Source: JBDSGC01 sp046594105 (GTDB lineage: Bacteria; Acidobacteriota; Thermoanaerobaculia; Gp7-AA8). From it: DNA of 63,150 bases. Where the stretch lies: the NCBI GenBank assembly GCA_046594105.1, contig JBKJQB010000234.1, positions 1-63,150 on the forward strand, written 5' to 3'. Numbering within the stretch: position 1 is the stretch's first letter; each line of letters begins with the position of its first letter. This document shows positions 48,394 through 56,562 of this stretch, one piece after another. A program made the position numbers and the translations under genes. The notes under the pieces were generated by a model. The model was given only the letters and a program-made list of their open reading frames with translations, had not been told where the DNA came from and did no database searches.

Positions 48394-48473
48394 GGCCGGC
48401 AGATCGTATCAAAGAGAGCGGGGACGCTCCGGTGCGGTTCGGTGAACGTCAGCGACCTGTACCGCTTCGTCAG

Positions 48474-49193
48474 TCACTTCCGATACGCGTCAAACTCGAG
48501 GGGTGGTGCGGCGACCAGTTCCCCGAGTGTCGCATGCTCCAGTTTCCAGGCGTGCAGCATCAGCCGCGGCGCCGGCGCGCCTCCGTACCGCCGATCGCCC
48601 ACGACCGCATGTTCGATCGACGCGAGATGGACGCGGATCTGATGCGTTCTGCCGGTCTCGATCTCCGCTTCGATCAAGCGGCCCCCGGCAGGGCGGATGC
48701 TGGTGATCGCGCTCCTGCCTCCGACCTCTGTATCGATGGTCAACGTCTCGCTGAGGGGACGATCGATGGCCGCGAGATAGGTCTTGCGCATCTGGCGGTT
48801 CGCGAATAGCTCGGAGAGCCGCGCGGCGGCGGACCGCGTCGTTGCGAACAGGACAATTCCGCTGGTGGGGGTGTCGATGCGGTGGACCAGGTAGATCTCT
48901 GGCGAGCGCAGGCGGAGCAGTTCCTCCATCGATCGCCGGGAACGATCGGCGGGAGGTTGCGTGGGCATGCCGGCTGGTTTGTTCACGGCAATCCAGTCGG
49001 AGGCCGAGGCGATGATTTCCACCGGCGGAAGGTCGTCATCGACGATTACGATCCGATCGGAATCAGCGGTGTGACGGGAGGCGATGGAGACCGGGCGGTC
49101 GTTGACCAGAATGCGCCGCGCAGCGATCAGCTCCCTGGCCTGGCGGCGGGAGATTTCCGGGAAGCGTGCGGCGATGGCCTGATCCAGTCGCAT
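48474..49193 (-). CDS. RluA-family pseudouridine synthase
   Basis: 239 aa, somewhat short. N-terminal S4 RNA-binding domain (RLDQAIAARFPEISRRQARELI), catalytic domain with Asp107 in HRIDTPTSGIV (the residue after Asp is Thr rather than the usual Arg), and C-terminal ETGRTHQIRVHLA. Target RNA unknown. The ATG directly abuts the T-run of the recA terminator, leaving no leader for a ribosome-binding site. Confidence 0.9.
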   Translation of the reverse strand: MRLDQAIAARFPEISRRQARELIAARRILVNDRPVSIASRHTADSDRIVIVDDDLPPVEIIASASDWIAVNKPAGMPTQPPADRSRRSMEELLRLRSPEIYLVHRIDTPTSGIVLFATTRSAAARLSELFANRQMRKTYLAAIDRPLSETLTIDTEVGGRSAITSIRPAGGRLIEAEIETGRTHQIRVHLASIEHAVVGDRRYGGAPAPRLMLHAWKLEHATLGELVAAPPLEFDAYRK

Positions 49194-49229
49194 AAAAAAA
49201 GAAGGACAGACGGGTCAGGTCTGTCCTTC
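49194..49229 (-). terminator. recA terminator
   Basis: On the minus strand an 11-bp stem GAAGGACAGAC/GTCTGTCCTTC with a 7-base loop is followed by seven T. The T-run ends at the first base before the ATG of the pseudouridine synthase gene. Confidence 0.93.
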
Positions 49230-49267
49230 GGAATCCTATCGCAGGCGACCAGGTCGCCGGATGGGGA

Positions 49268-50344
49268 TCAGCGAGCTGCCGCTTTGCTCACTTTGGCCAC
49301 CGCAGGCTCGGCGGCGCCCCCTTCGATCACTGTGAGCTCGGGAGGGCCGATGCCGAGGGCTTTGCGTACTCTGGCCTCGATCTCGGTAGCCAACTCGGGG
49401 TTCTCTTTGATGAAGAGCTTGGCATTCTCGCGGCCCTGCCCGAGACGCACGTCGCCGTAGGAGAACCAGGAGCCGGACTTCTCGATGATGCGGTGCTCGA
49501 TCCCGATGTCGACCAGTTCGCCCATCTTGGAGATGCCTTCGCCATAGCCGACATCGAACTCGGCGTAGCGGAATGGCGCGGCCACCTTGTTCTTGACGAC
49601 CTTGACCTTGACCCGCGATCCGATCACTTCCTCACCTTCCTTGATCTGGCCGGTGCGGCGGATGTCCAGGCGGACCGAGGAGTAGAACTTCAGGGCCCGG
49701 CCGCCGGTGGTGGTCTCCGGGCTGCCAAACATCACACCAATTTTCTCACGAATTTGGTTGATGAAAACCAGTGACGTTTTTGACTTCGCTAAAATGGCCG
49801 TCAATTTGCGCATGGCCTGAGACATCAGCCGGGCCTGCAGTCCGACGTGGCTGTCGCCCATCTCGCCTTCGAGTTCAGCGCGGGGAACCAGTGCGGCCAC
49901 AGAGTCGATCACGATGAGGTCGATGGCCCCTGAGCGGACCAGCACCTCGGCGATCTCCAGAGCCTGTTCGCCGCTGTCCGGCTGGGAGACCAGCAGGTTG
50001 TCGATGTCCACGCCAAGCTTCCTGGCGTATTCGGCATCCAGTGCATGCTCCGCGTCGATGAATGCCGCCAGGCCGCCCAGCTTCTGGGCCTCGGCGATGA
50101 TGTGCAGCGAGAGTGTGGTCTTTCCTGAGGATTCCGGCCCGAAGATCTCGATGATCCGGCCGCGGGGAATGCCGCCGACTCCCAGCGCCGCGTCGACGCC
50201 GATGGACCCGGTGGAGATGGCGCTGATCGGCACGAATTCCTTCGCGCCGAGCCGCATGATGGCCCCTTTTCCGAACTGACGCTCAATCTGCGTCAGTGCG
50301 GTTTCGCACGCTTTCAATTTGTCAGTGGGAACGCTGCTGCCCAT
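49268..50344 (-). CDS. recA: Recombinase RecA
   Basis: 358 aa. Walker A GPESSGKTTLSLH, Walker B LIVIDSVAALVPRAE, L1 loop LEGEMGDSHVGLQARLMSQA and L2 loop INQIREKIGVMFGSPETT with GGRALKFY. C-terminus is Ala-rich. Homologous recombination and LexA co-protease. No LexA operator recognised near its promoter. Confidence 0.97.
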   Translation of the reverse strand: MGSSVPTDKLKACETALTQIERQFGKGAIMRLGAKEFVPISAISTGSIGVDAALGVGGIPRGRIIEIFGPESSGKTTLSLHIIAEAQKLGGLAAFIDAEHALDAEYARKLGVDIDNLLVSQPDSGEQALEIAEVLVRSGAIDLIVIDSVAALVPRAELEGEMGDSHVGLQARLMSQAMRKLTAILAKSKTSLVFINQIREKIGVMFGSPETTTGGRALKFYSSVRLDIRRTGQIKEGEEVIGSRVKVKVVKNKVAAPFRYAEFDVGYGEGISKMGELVDIGIEHRIIEKSGSWFSYGDVRLGQGRENAKLFIKENPELATEIEARVRKALGIGPPELTVIEGGAAEPAVAKVSKAAAR

Positions 50345-50425
50345 GTTGGCTGCTCCTTGTTTTCGATCGTGTGGAAGAGAAGAAAGACAGTGGCTCGGAC
50401 CGATGAGTCATCGTGTGGTGAAACG

Positions 50426-50453
50426 AGTCTAGCGCCCTTTCTGGAGTCGTCAA
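50426..50453 (-). promoter_or_regulatory. recA promoter
   Basis: TTGACG (50453-50448), 16-bp spacer, TAGACT (50431-50426) on the minus strand; leader of about 80 bases with AAGGAG before the ATG. No GAAC-N4-GTTC type SOS box nearby. Confidence 0.65.
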
Positions 50454-50595
50454 GAAACTCCACAATGGGTAGTTTTTTCGGGGTGATTTTTCGTGTGAGG
50501 AGGGCTTTCGCGGGAGCGTCACTCATCCGCCTTCGGCCTTCGCTCAAAGTGCGAAAAACCGCTGCTACGAAACTCCCAGGTTTATGCGGATTTGC

Positions 50596-50792
50596 GAGTC
50601 CCGTAGGGACGATTGACCTTAGCCCAGGACTTCAGTCCTGGGTTTGATGCCCCTAAAAAGTGAGTCCCGTAGGGACGATTGAAAACGTCGCAACGAAGCA
50701 TCGTCAATCGTCCCTCCGGGACTCGTCTGGGGGAGCCCCTCAAGTCCCAGGACTGAAGTCCTGGGCTAAGGTCAATCGCGCCTCCGGCGCTT
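50596..50792. repeat. Nested palindromic repeat element
   Basis: Outer arms 50610-50642 and 50746-50778 are perfect 33-bp reverse complements; each also contains the palindrome CCCAGGACTTCAGTCCTGGG. A 21-bp sequence starting GAGTCCCGTAGGGACG occurs directly at 50596 and 50662, and its complement-like form (CGTCCCTCCGGGACTC) near 50709-50724. No gene is seen in 50345-51009 apart from repeats and the recA promoter. Confidence 0.9.
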
Positions 50793-50849
50793 TGCCTCCG
50801 GGCCCGTTTCTTTCTCTCAGGCGCAGCGTGCGCGCTGTCCATTGCTTCT

Positions 50850-50957
50850 AATGACGCGCTCGCGCGTTATCCGCAATCGAAGGCGGCCGAGTGAAGGCGA
50901 CTGAGGCAAAAATCGTGGCGGACGCTTTACGTACCAACGCCGCCAGCCGTGCCGGCC
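50850..50957. repeat. Dispersed ~107-bp repeat, copy B
   Basis: Partner of 32905-33011, same orientation. It is followed at once by a half-copy of the CTCAGGATGACG repeat known from the window start. The two families therefore lie fused here. Confidence 0.8.
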
Positions 50958-51009
50958 TCAGGATGACGATCGGGGACTTCTTCGTGCGCTGATGGTTCGC
51001 GATGTCCCT

Positions 51010-52212
51010 TCACGACGTTGGCGAAAGTGCGATCGACGAACCGACCCAGGTGAACTGCTTGTTGAAGTCGACGCCGAGCATTTTCCCGCGGGAGAGGCGC
51101 ACCAGATTCTGAGCCAGGGTCATCGAGGTCGCGCCATCGGGTCGAAGGAACATCATGCGGATCTCGATCTTCACGCCGCCGCCATCCGCTGCTTCGAGAG
51201 CCGGCTCGTATTCGATCTTTTGCTGAACGCACCAGTTGCCGCGCTCCTTCTCCGGAATCGCTGCGAGATCCGCAGCAGTCGGCTCGATGTTCACGCCGCC
51301 GCCGGCGAAGGAGAACAGCGGCTTGAGGACGTAGCGGCGCGAGAAATCGTCCGGCACTCCCTGTAGATCCGAAACAAAAGTCGCCTTCGGCACAGAGGGG
51401 TGATCGAGAAAAGGGAGCGAGTACTTCGACCAGACCCAGTACCAGTTCGGATGCGGTGCCCATTCGACATCGAGGTCATCGCGGTAGTCGAACGGCAGCT
51501 TCGTGCCTTTGTTCGCCAGTTCGTCGAAGACCACTCGGTTGTAGATCCGCTTCACCGGTGTGCCATCGTCGCGAAACAACTGACGGCCGCGCCGGATCAG
51601 AGTCGTGGGATCGACGGCGTCGACATCGAAGAGGATCTTCGTCGCCGCAAAGTCGACATAGGTCTTCTGCTGCAGCGGGTCGAGGTCCATGAGAATCACC
51701 TCGCGCGGATCGTGATCGCCCACGATGGTACGGCGAGCCAGCTCGAGAAAGCCGCTGCGGTCCAGACCGGAGTACCAGCAGGACCATTCGAGATCGAGGC
51801 CCTCCATGGTGCGCATGGCGTCGCGCCAGACATCGCGTTGAACCACCTGCAGGCAGGTCAGCGAAGGGAAGCCCTGCAGCTCGATGAGCTTCGGAACGAG
51901 CACGCCGTTCTCGCGGACGACGGCGAAATCGACCTGGGCAAAGCTCGGCAGCGCGTCCATCCCCGGGGTGTTCCAGCGCTCGGGGATGGCCTGCTTCATT
52001 CGGGCGATGCGGTCGGGGTCGGAGATCTGGCGGACGATGGCGTTCGCCGCCTCGACGATCCGTTCCTTGAAAACATCTGGCAGGAAGAGCGGACTCTCCG
52101 CCAGCCGGAAGCCGAACCGGCAACCGAGCCGCCGCTCCAGTTCATCGGAGTACCACTGGAAACGTTCCGCCGTGATCTGCGCATTGAAGAGCCTGCGGTA
52201 ACGATCCTCCAT
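51010..52212 (-). CDS. ATP-grasp-like protein of unknown function
   Basis: 400 aa, cytoplasmic. The C-terminal third looks like an ATP-grasp ligase: RRYVLKPLFSFAGGGVNI (nucleotide loop), NWCVQQKIEYEPA and KIEIRMMFL (metal-binding strand). The N-terminal two thirds are not recognised; LIELQGFPSLTCLQ is a striking conserved-looking segment. Last gene of a four-gene leftward operon, 6 bp after the amidotransferase. Assignment rests on motif resemblance. Confidence 0.65.
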   Translation of the reverse strand: MEDRYRRLFNAQITAERFQWYSDELERRLGCRFGFRLAESPLFLPDVFKERIVEAANAIVRQISDPDRIARMKQAIPERWNTPGMDALPSFAQVDFAVVRENGVLVPKLIELQGFPSLTCLQVVQRDVWRDAMRTMEGLDLEWSCWYSGLDRSGFLELARRTIVGDHDPREVILMDLDPLQQKTYVDFAATKILFDVDAVDPTTLIRRGRQLFRDDGTPVKRIYNRVVFDELANKGTKLPFDYRDDLDVEWAPHPNWYWVWSKYSLPFLDHPSVPKATFVSDLQGVPDDFSRRYVLKPLFSFAGGGVNIEPTAADLAAIPEKERGNWCVQQKIEYEPALEAADGGGVKIEIRMMFLRPDGATSMTLAQNLVRLSRGKMLGVDFNKQFTWVGSSIALSPTS

Positions 52213-52218
52213 GGGCGA

Positions 52219-53229
52219 TCAGGCCGGTTCCGCACCGACGCCGCAGCGATCGAGAACGACGCGCTCGATCTGACGCCGCAGCGGCTCGATCAGGGTGTAA
52301 TGAGAAGTCCGCTGACTCTCTCGCTCCGCCTCACCGTGGAACAGATTCTTCATCGTTGCGGCGCGCTCCCGGTACCAGTCTTCCGTGACCATGTCGTGGG
52401 CGCGCTTTTCCTCGAGCACCGCAAGGATGTGCTCTCGATCGATGATCTCGGGATGAAAGTTGACTCCAAGAATGCGAGGCGTGCCGTCGGGATGACGAGC
52501 CATCTCCATCATGGTCAGGGCGGAGCTGCCCACTTCTTCGAACGCCAGCACAGTGGCTCCCGCCAGGTTGTCTACGACGAGGTCGAATAGCCGGTTGTCG
52601 ACCACGCGGAAGTGCGTTCGATCGGGGAGCTCGGCAGCGAACGCCCGAAAGTACGGATGGGCTCTCGCTTCTTCGGAGAGAGCGTTCATGGGCATTCCGG
52701 AGCTCTTCACCTCTCGCAACTCGGGGTGGGCTGCGCCCGACCAGCGGCAGAGCAGCCCGAAGGAATGGCACACCGCCAGAAGGGTGGCCGTGGGATGGTC
52801 GTGAATGGCTTCGAAAAGGCGGAACAGCGGCGCTTCCCAGTCGGAGGTCTCCTCAATCCCCTGGCTCCACTCTCCGATGCCGTTATTGAAGCGCGGATCG
52901 AGATGGCCGGGACCGCCGGTCCCCAGGAACATCGGAAAGCGTTCGACCGAGGAGGGGAGGTTCGTGGTGCGGCGGATGTCGTAGGAGAGGACGCGTACCC
53001 GGAGGCCCGCCGCTTTCAGTTGAGCGCCGAGTGGCTCGGCCGCTTCGAGGACGACGTGAACCAGCCCATCGTGACCGAGGTTCGGCCAGGAATGATTCAT
53101 GTCCAGGAGAGCCACATCAATTCGATCGGCGCGCTCCGGAGGCTCGGCACCCTCGACGCGAACGTATTCGAAGAACTCGGATCCGTCGTGGATGTCGTGG
53201 TGCGCAGCGGGAGAATCAGACGACGCCAT
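52219..53229 (-). CDS. Class I glutamine amidotransferase-like protein
   Basis: 336 aa from ATG 53229; a longer start at 53265 is possible. Class I GATase fold with oxyanion loop GTGGPGHLDP, nucleophile Cys154 in AVCHSFGLL, and His259 with Glu261 in GVNFHPEII, so the Cys-His-Glu triad is intact. The flank of Cys (CHS rather than CLGH) is like peptidase-type or gamma-glutamyl hydrolase relatives. Overlaps the upstream ligase gene by 14 bp. No synthase domain is fused, so it may feed ammonia to, or trim the product of, the neighbouring ligases. Confidence 0.75.
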   Translation of the reverse strand: MASSDSPAAHHDIHDGSEFFEYVRVEGAEPPERADRIDVALLDMNHSWPNLGHDGLVHVVLEAAEPLGAQLKAAGLRVRVLSYDIRRTTNLPSSVERFPMFLGTGGPGHLDPRFNNGIGEWSQGIEETSDWEAPLFRLFEAIHDHPTATLLAVCHSFGLLCRWSGAAHPELREVKSSGMPMNALSEEARAHPYFRAFAAELPDRTHFRVVDNRLFDLVVDNLAGATVLAFEEVGSSALTMMEMARHPDGTPRILGVNFHPEIIDREHILAVLEEKRAHDMVTEDWYRERAATMKNLFHGEAERESQRTSHYTLIEPLRRQIERVVLDRCGVGAEPA

Positions 53230-54325
53230 GCTCGGTCTCGCGGATGATGTAGTCGACGACGTCATTCAGGTCCTGACGATGTTCATAGGCGGCCAGCTGA
53301 CGGTCGGCGCCGGTCCCTCGCTTCAGGATCTCTTTGACGTAGTGGACCTCGTCGCGCGACCCCAGCTCATCCACGACGTCATCGACGAAGAGCAGCAGCT
53401 CGTCGAGCAACTCAGTGAAGGGCACCTCGGCGCGCTTGCCGAAGTCGATCAGCTTGCCGCCGATGCCGAAGCGCGCGGCCCGCTGTTTGTTCTCGTTGAG
53501 CAGCGAGCGCCGATAGAGGCGCCAGCCCATGTTCTGGCGATACAACTTGTGCAACTTCACGGTGATGGCCTGGAACAGAGCGGCGAAACAGATGGTCTCG
53601 TCGACGCGCATCGGCACATCGCAGATCCGATACTCCAGCGTCGGGAAGAATGGATGCGGCCGGACGTCCCACCAGATCTTCTTCGGGTTGTCGATGCAGT
53701 TGGTGGCGATGAGGGTGTTGACGTATTCGTCGTAGTCGCCGGAGGTCCGGAAATTGTCGGGAAGGCCGGTGCGGGGAAAGCGCTCGAAGACCTTGGCCCT
53801 GTAACTTTTCCAGCCGGTGTTCTTGCCGCACCAGAACGGTGAGTTGACGGAGAGGGCAAAGACGTGCGGCAGGAAGTAGCGCGCCGCATTCATGATCTGG
53901 ATGCGCGTCTCGTGGTCTTCCACCGCCACGTGAACGTGCAGGCCGAACACCAGGTTCGCGCGCGCCAGCATCTGCATTTCGTAGACGAGCTGATCGTAGC
54001 GGGCGTTCTCGGTCATCTGCACGTTCGCCCAGTGCGTGATCGGGTGCGAGCCTGCCGCGCCGATCCGCAGTCCGTTGGCATGCACGAGTTGAATGATCTC
54101 CCGGCGCAACCGGGTGACCTCCACGCGCGCTTCGGCGATGTTCCGGCAGATCGGCGTGCCCACCTCGATCACCGGATCGTGCATCTCCCGTTTGATCTCT
54201 TCCTTCAGCCGCTTCTCACCCTCGGCGAACATCTCCTGGATGTGCGAGCGGAGCTGCCGCGTCTCAGGATCGATGACCTGAAATTCTTCCTCGATGCCGA
54301 GAGTGAATGAAGGTTGAGAGGCCAT
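53216..54325 (-). CDS. YbdK/GCS2-type carboxylate-amine ligase
   Basis: 369 aa from ATG 54325 (MASQPSFTLGIEEEFQVID). Glutamate-cysteine-ligase type 2 family: LGIEEEFQ (metal site), FGLHVHVAVED, and TLEYRICDVPMRVDET. Members join an amino acid to an amine using ATP; YbdK itself has weak glutamate-cysteine ligase activity. Substrate here unknown. Confidence 0.88.
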   Translation of the reverse strand: MASQPSFTLGIEEEFQVIDPETRQLRSHIQEMFAEGEKRLKEEIKREMHDPVIEVGTPICRNIAEARVEVTRLRREIIQLVHANGLRIGAAGSHPITHWANVQMTENARYDQLVYEMQMLARANLVFGLHVHVAVEDHETRIQIMNAARYFLPHVFALSVNSPFWCGKNTGWKSYRAKVFERFPRTGLPDNFRTSGDYDEYVNTLIATNCIDNPKKIWWDVRPHPFFPTLEYRICDVPMRVDETICFAALFQAITVKLHKLYRQNMGWRLYRRSLLNENKQRAARFGIGGKLIDFGKRAEVPFTELLDELLLFVDDVVDELGSRDEVHYVKEILKRGTGADRQLAAYEHRQDLNDVVDYIIRETEHGVV

Positions 54326-54357
54326 GCCGAAAGCATAACCCAGCACATCGGGTGCGG

Positions 54358-55353
54358 TCAGCGCGCCGTTTTCGGGGCGCCTTTCGACCCGGTGACGAGG
54401 GGTTCACCCGCAGCCTTTGCAGTATTCATGACCGAGGGCCAGTTGCCGGTGAGCTCGAGGGGCTTTCCCGACAGGACGATCTCGATCAGCGTCTCCGCCA
54501 TGTTCTGGACGACCCACTTGAAGTTTTCCTCTCCCACGGAGGCTCGATCGGCGTCGGGAGCACAGTTCATGAAGTCGATGGCGTAGGGGATGCCGCCGCG
54601 CACGGCAAACTCGACCGTATTCATGTCGTAGCCGAGGGCCTCGCAGAGGGCGGAGGCGTCGCGACGGATCTTCGCCTCGAAGGCTGGCTCCATCGGAGCG
54701 GGATCCTGCACGTAACGCTGATCGTGAGGCAGCCGCGGGTCGTACTGCATGATGTGGACGCGGTTGCGGCCGATGACGTAGCAGCGGTAGTAGGCGTCGA
54801 AGTCGATGGCCTCCTGCGCCATCATGGTCAGGTCGCGCGACTGGTCGTAGGCAGAAAAGAACTCGTTGCGATCGTCGCACTTGTAGACGTCCTTCCAGCC
54901 ACCGCCGTACGCCGGCTTCATGAAGATGGGGAAGCCGAGGTACTCGAAGACCTCGTCCCAGTTCACCCATTGCATGTTGCGGAAGGACTGGGAGGTTGTG
55001 TTGGGCGGGTACTCCTTGTGGGGAAGCAGGACGGTTTTCGGAACCGCGACGTCGACCGACTTGGCCACCAGGTTGTCGAAGAACTTGTCGTCGGCCGACC
55101 ACCAGATGGGGTTGTTGACGATCTTCACGCCGGAGGCAGCGGCGCACTTGAGCATGGTGCGGTAGAAGGGGATCTCGTGGCTGATGCGATCGAGGATCAG
55201 GTCGTAGCCGAAGACGCCGTCATCCTTGAGGTAGGAGATCTCCACCGCGCTGGCCTCGACTTTGCCGCTGCCCCGCTTGTTGATCTCCTCGATCAACGCC
55301 CAGGGAAAGGTGTTCTCCATCCCGAACAGCAGTCCAATCTTTTTCGTGGTCAT
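54358..55353 (-). CDS. ATP-grasp ligase
   Basis: 331 aa. N-terminal preATP-grasp domain (IGLLFGMENTFPWALIEEIN), ATP-grasp with FPIFMKPAYGGGWKDVYK, AQEAIDFDAYYRCYVIG and the metal site YAIDFMNCAPDAD. Similar in outline to RimK-type and D-Ala-D-Ala-type ligases. First gene of the leftward operon, 32 bp before the YbdK-like gene. Confidence 0.85.
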   Translation of the reverse strand: MTTKKIGLLFGMENTFPWALIEEINKRGSGKVEASAVEISYLKDDGVFGYDLILDRISHEIPFYRTMLKCAAASGVKIVNNPIWWSADDKFFDNLVAKSVDVAVPKTVLLPHKEYPPNTTSQSFRNMQWVNWDEVFEYLGFPIFMKPAYGGGWKDVYKCDDRNEFFSAYDQSRDLTMMAQEAIDFDAYYRCYVIGRNRVHIMQYDPRLPHDQRYVQDPAPMEPAFEAKIRRDASALCEALGYDMNTVEFAVRGGIPYAIDFMNCAPDADRASVGEENFKWVVQNMAETLIEIVLSGKPLELTGNWPSVMNTAKAAGEPLVTGSKGAPKTAR

Positions 55354-55415
55354 GGCGATCTCCAGGGGGGCGGATCGTAATCAAAAACGCGGCCTGGCGG
55401 CAATGAGAGTCTGGC

Positions 55416-55595
55416 GTGTGGTGCGGCCGTCCCGGCCGCCTCGCGGGGGTCGAGGCTGGGCCGGCACGGCCGGCGGCGCTGGTTGCCCAAGGCTCCGCCA
55501 AGATCACGCTCCAAGACGTTCTGCCGCGCAGGCTCCTAGGAGGCCGTCCTTCGCGACCGGGACCCAGTCTGCGGCCGGGGACGGCCGCGCCACAC
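55416..55595. mobile_element. MITE-like element with 25-bp terminal inverted repeats
   Basis: Left end 55416-55440 (GTGTGGTGCGGCCGTCCC...) and right end 55571-55595 are near-perfect reverse complements, differing by one substitution and one extra C. The inside includes 55459-55539, which matches 15714-15794 in reverse. No coding capacity. It fills much of the 416-bp gap between the ATP-grasp operon and the esterase gene. Confidence 0.6.
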
Positions 55596-55769
55596 GGCCG
55601 CTCAAGGAAGGGTGATCAGCGAGATCGCGAGGGCCTTCTCGGGCATTTTGTTACGCAGACCTTGTTAGGATCGCAACTCGCAGTTGCGGGAGCTAGAGGA
55701 TGCTTCGCCGTATTCGCGGCGCAGAATGGCGAAAGCGGACGGCGCATTCGCCGTGAGGGAGTCACCAAC

Positions 55770-56477
55770 ATGTACCGCGAAAACGTTCAGTGGCACAGCC
55801 CCTCCCTCGGTCGCACGATGGAGTTTCTCTGGTTCGGCAAGTTCGGCCGGCCGGTGATTCTCTTTCCCACTTCCGGCGGCGGTTTCAATGAAAACGAGGA
55901 TTTTCACCTGACGGGAGCGCTGTCAGACAAGGTGGAGCGCGGGGAGATCCAGCTGGTCTGCGTCGATTCCGTCGATCAGGAGAGCTGGTACAACCGCTCG
56001 GTCCATCCGGCCGTGCGGGTCGCGCGGCACGCTCAGTACGACGCGTACCTGCGGCACGAGCTGGTTCCCTACGCCGTGAATCGCTCTCAACGGGAGGACC
56101 TCGCTGTGTACGGAGCGAGCTTCGGCGCCTACCACGCGGCCAATTTCGCCGCGCGCTATCCCGACGTCGTGCGCCGCGCCATCTGTTTCTCCGGCGTTTA
56201 TGACGTCCACTCGTTTCTCGACGGCTACTGGGATGAGAACTGCTACTTCCACTGCCCAGTGGCCTACATCCCGAACCTCGACGCCGAGGGTGCGCGACGG
56301 GTGGCCAGTGTGGAGTGGGTCATCGCCACGGGCGAATACGACTCGCTGGTGCAGCAGAACCGCGACTTCTCCTCCATGCTGAGCGGGAAAGGGATTCCCA
56401 ATCACGCGGAGTTCTGGGGCGGCGTCTTCGGCCACGACTGGCCCTGGTGGCGTGAGCACATCCGGCGCTTGGTGTGA
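55770..56477 (+). CDS. Esterase-family alpha/beta hydrolase
   Basis: 235 aa from ATG 55770, preceded by GAGGGAG. Esterase-D-like fold: GRPVILFPTSGGGFNENED, nucleophile elbow VYGASFGAYHA (Ser117), acid in ATGEYDSLV and His in FGHDWPWWREH. Divergent from the two-ATP-grasp operon. The frame is open to 55416 but that covers the repeat element. Could release or transfer an acyl or peptidyl product; substrate unknown. Confidence 0.85.
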   Translation: MYRENVQWHSPSLGRTMEFLWFGKFGRPVILFPTSGGGFNENEDFHLTGALSDKVERGEIQLVCVDSVDQESWYNRSVHPAVRVARHAQYDAYLRHELVPYAVNRSQREDLAVYGASFGAYHAANFAARYPDVVRRAICFSGVYDVHSFLDGYWDENCYFHCPVAYIPNLDAEGARRVASVEWVIATGEYDSLVQQNRDFSSMLSGKGIPNHAEFWGGVFGHDWPWWREHIRRLV

Positions 56478-56526
56478 CGCGCGGCGGGAAACCGCTCGAC
56501 CGCATTGCTCGCGGCTCCACGCAGCG

Positions 56527-56555
56527 CGCGCGGACAGGTCAAACCTGTCCGCGCG
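56527..56555. terminator. Hairpin between convergent genes
   Basis: Perfect 13-bp stem CGCGCGGACAGGT/ACCTGTCCGCGCG with a 3-base loop. No T-run, so it may stop transcription on both strands only with Rho, or be a dispersed palindrome. It shares GGACAG/CTGTCC with the recA terminator. Confidence 0.6.
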
Positions 56556-56562
56556 AACGAGG

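Noticed and set aside
50582..50842. Small open frames across the palindromic repeat upstream of recA
   Set aside because: They translate the repeated palindrome (recurring SPGLQSW/GLKSWA peptides), a known source of false proteins.
55416..55769. N-terminal extension of the esterase
   Set aside because: It reads through the repeat element; the ATG at 55770 has a good ribosome-binding site and starts the conserved protein.
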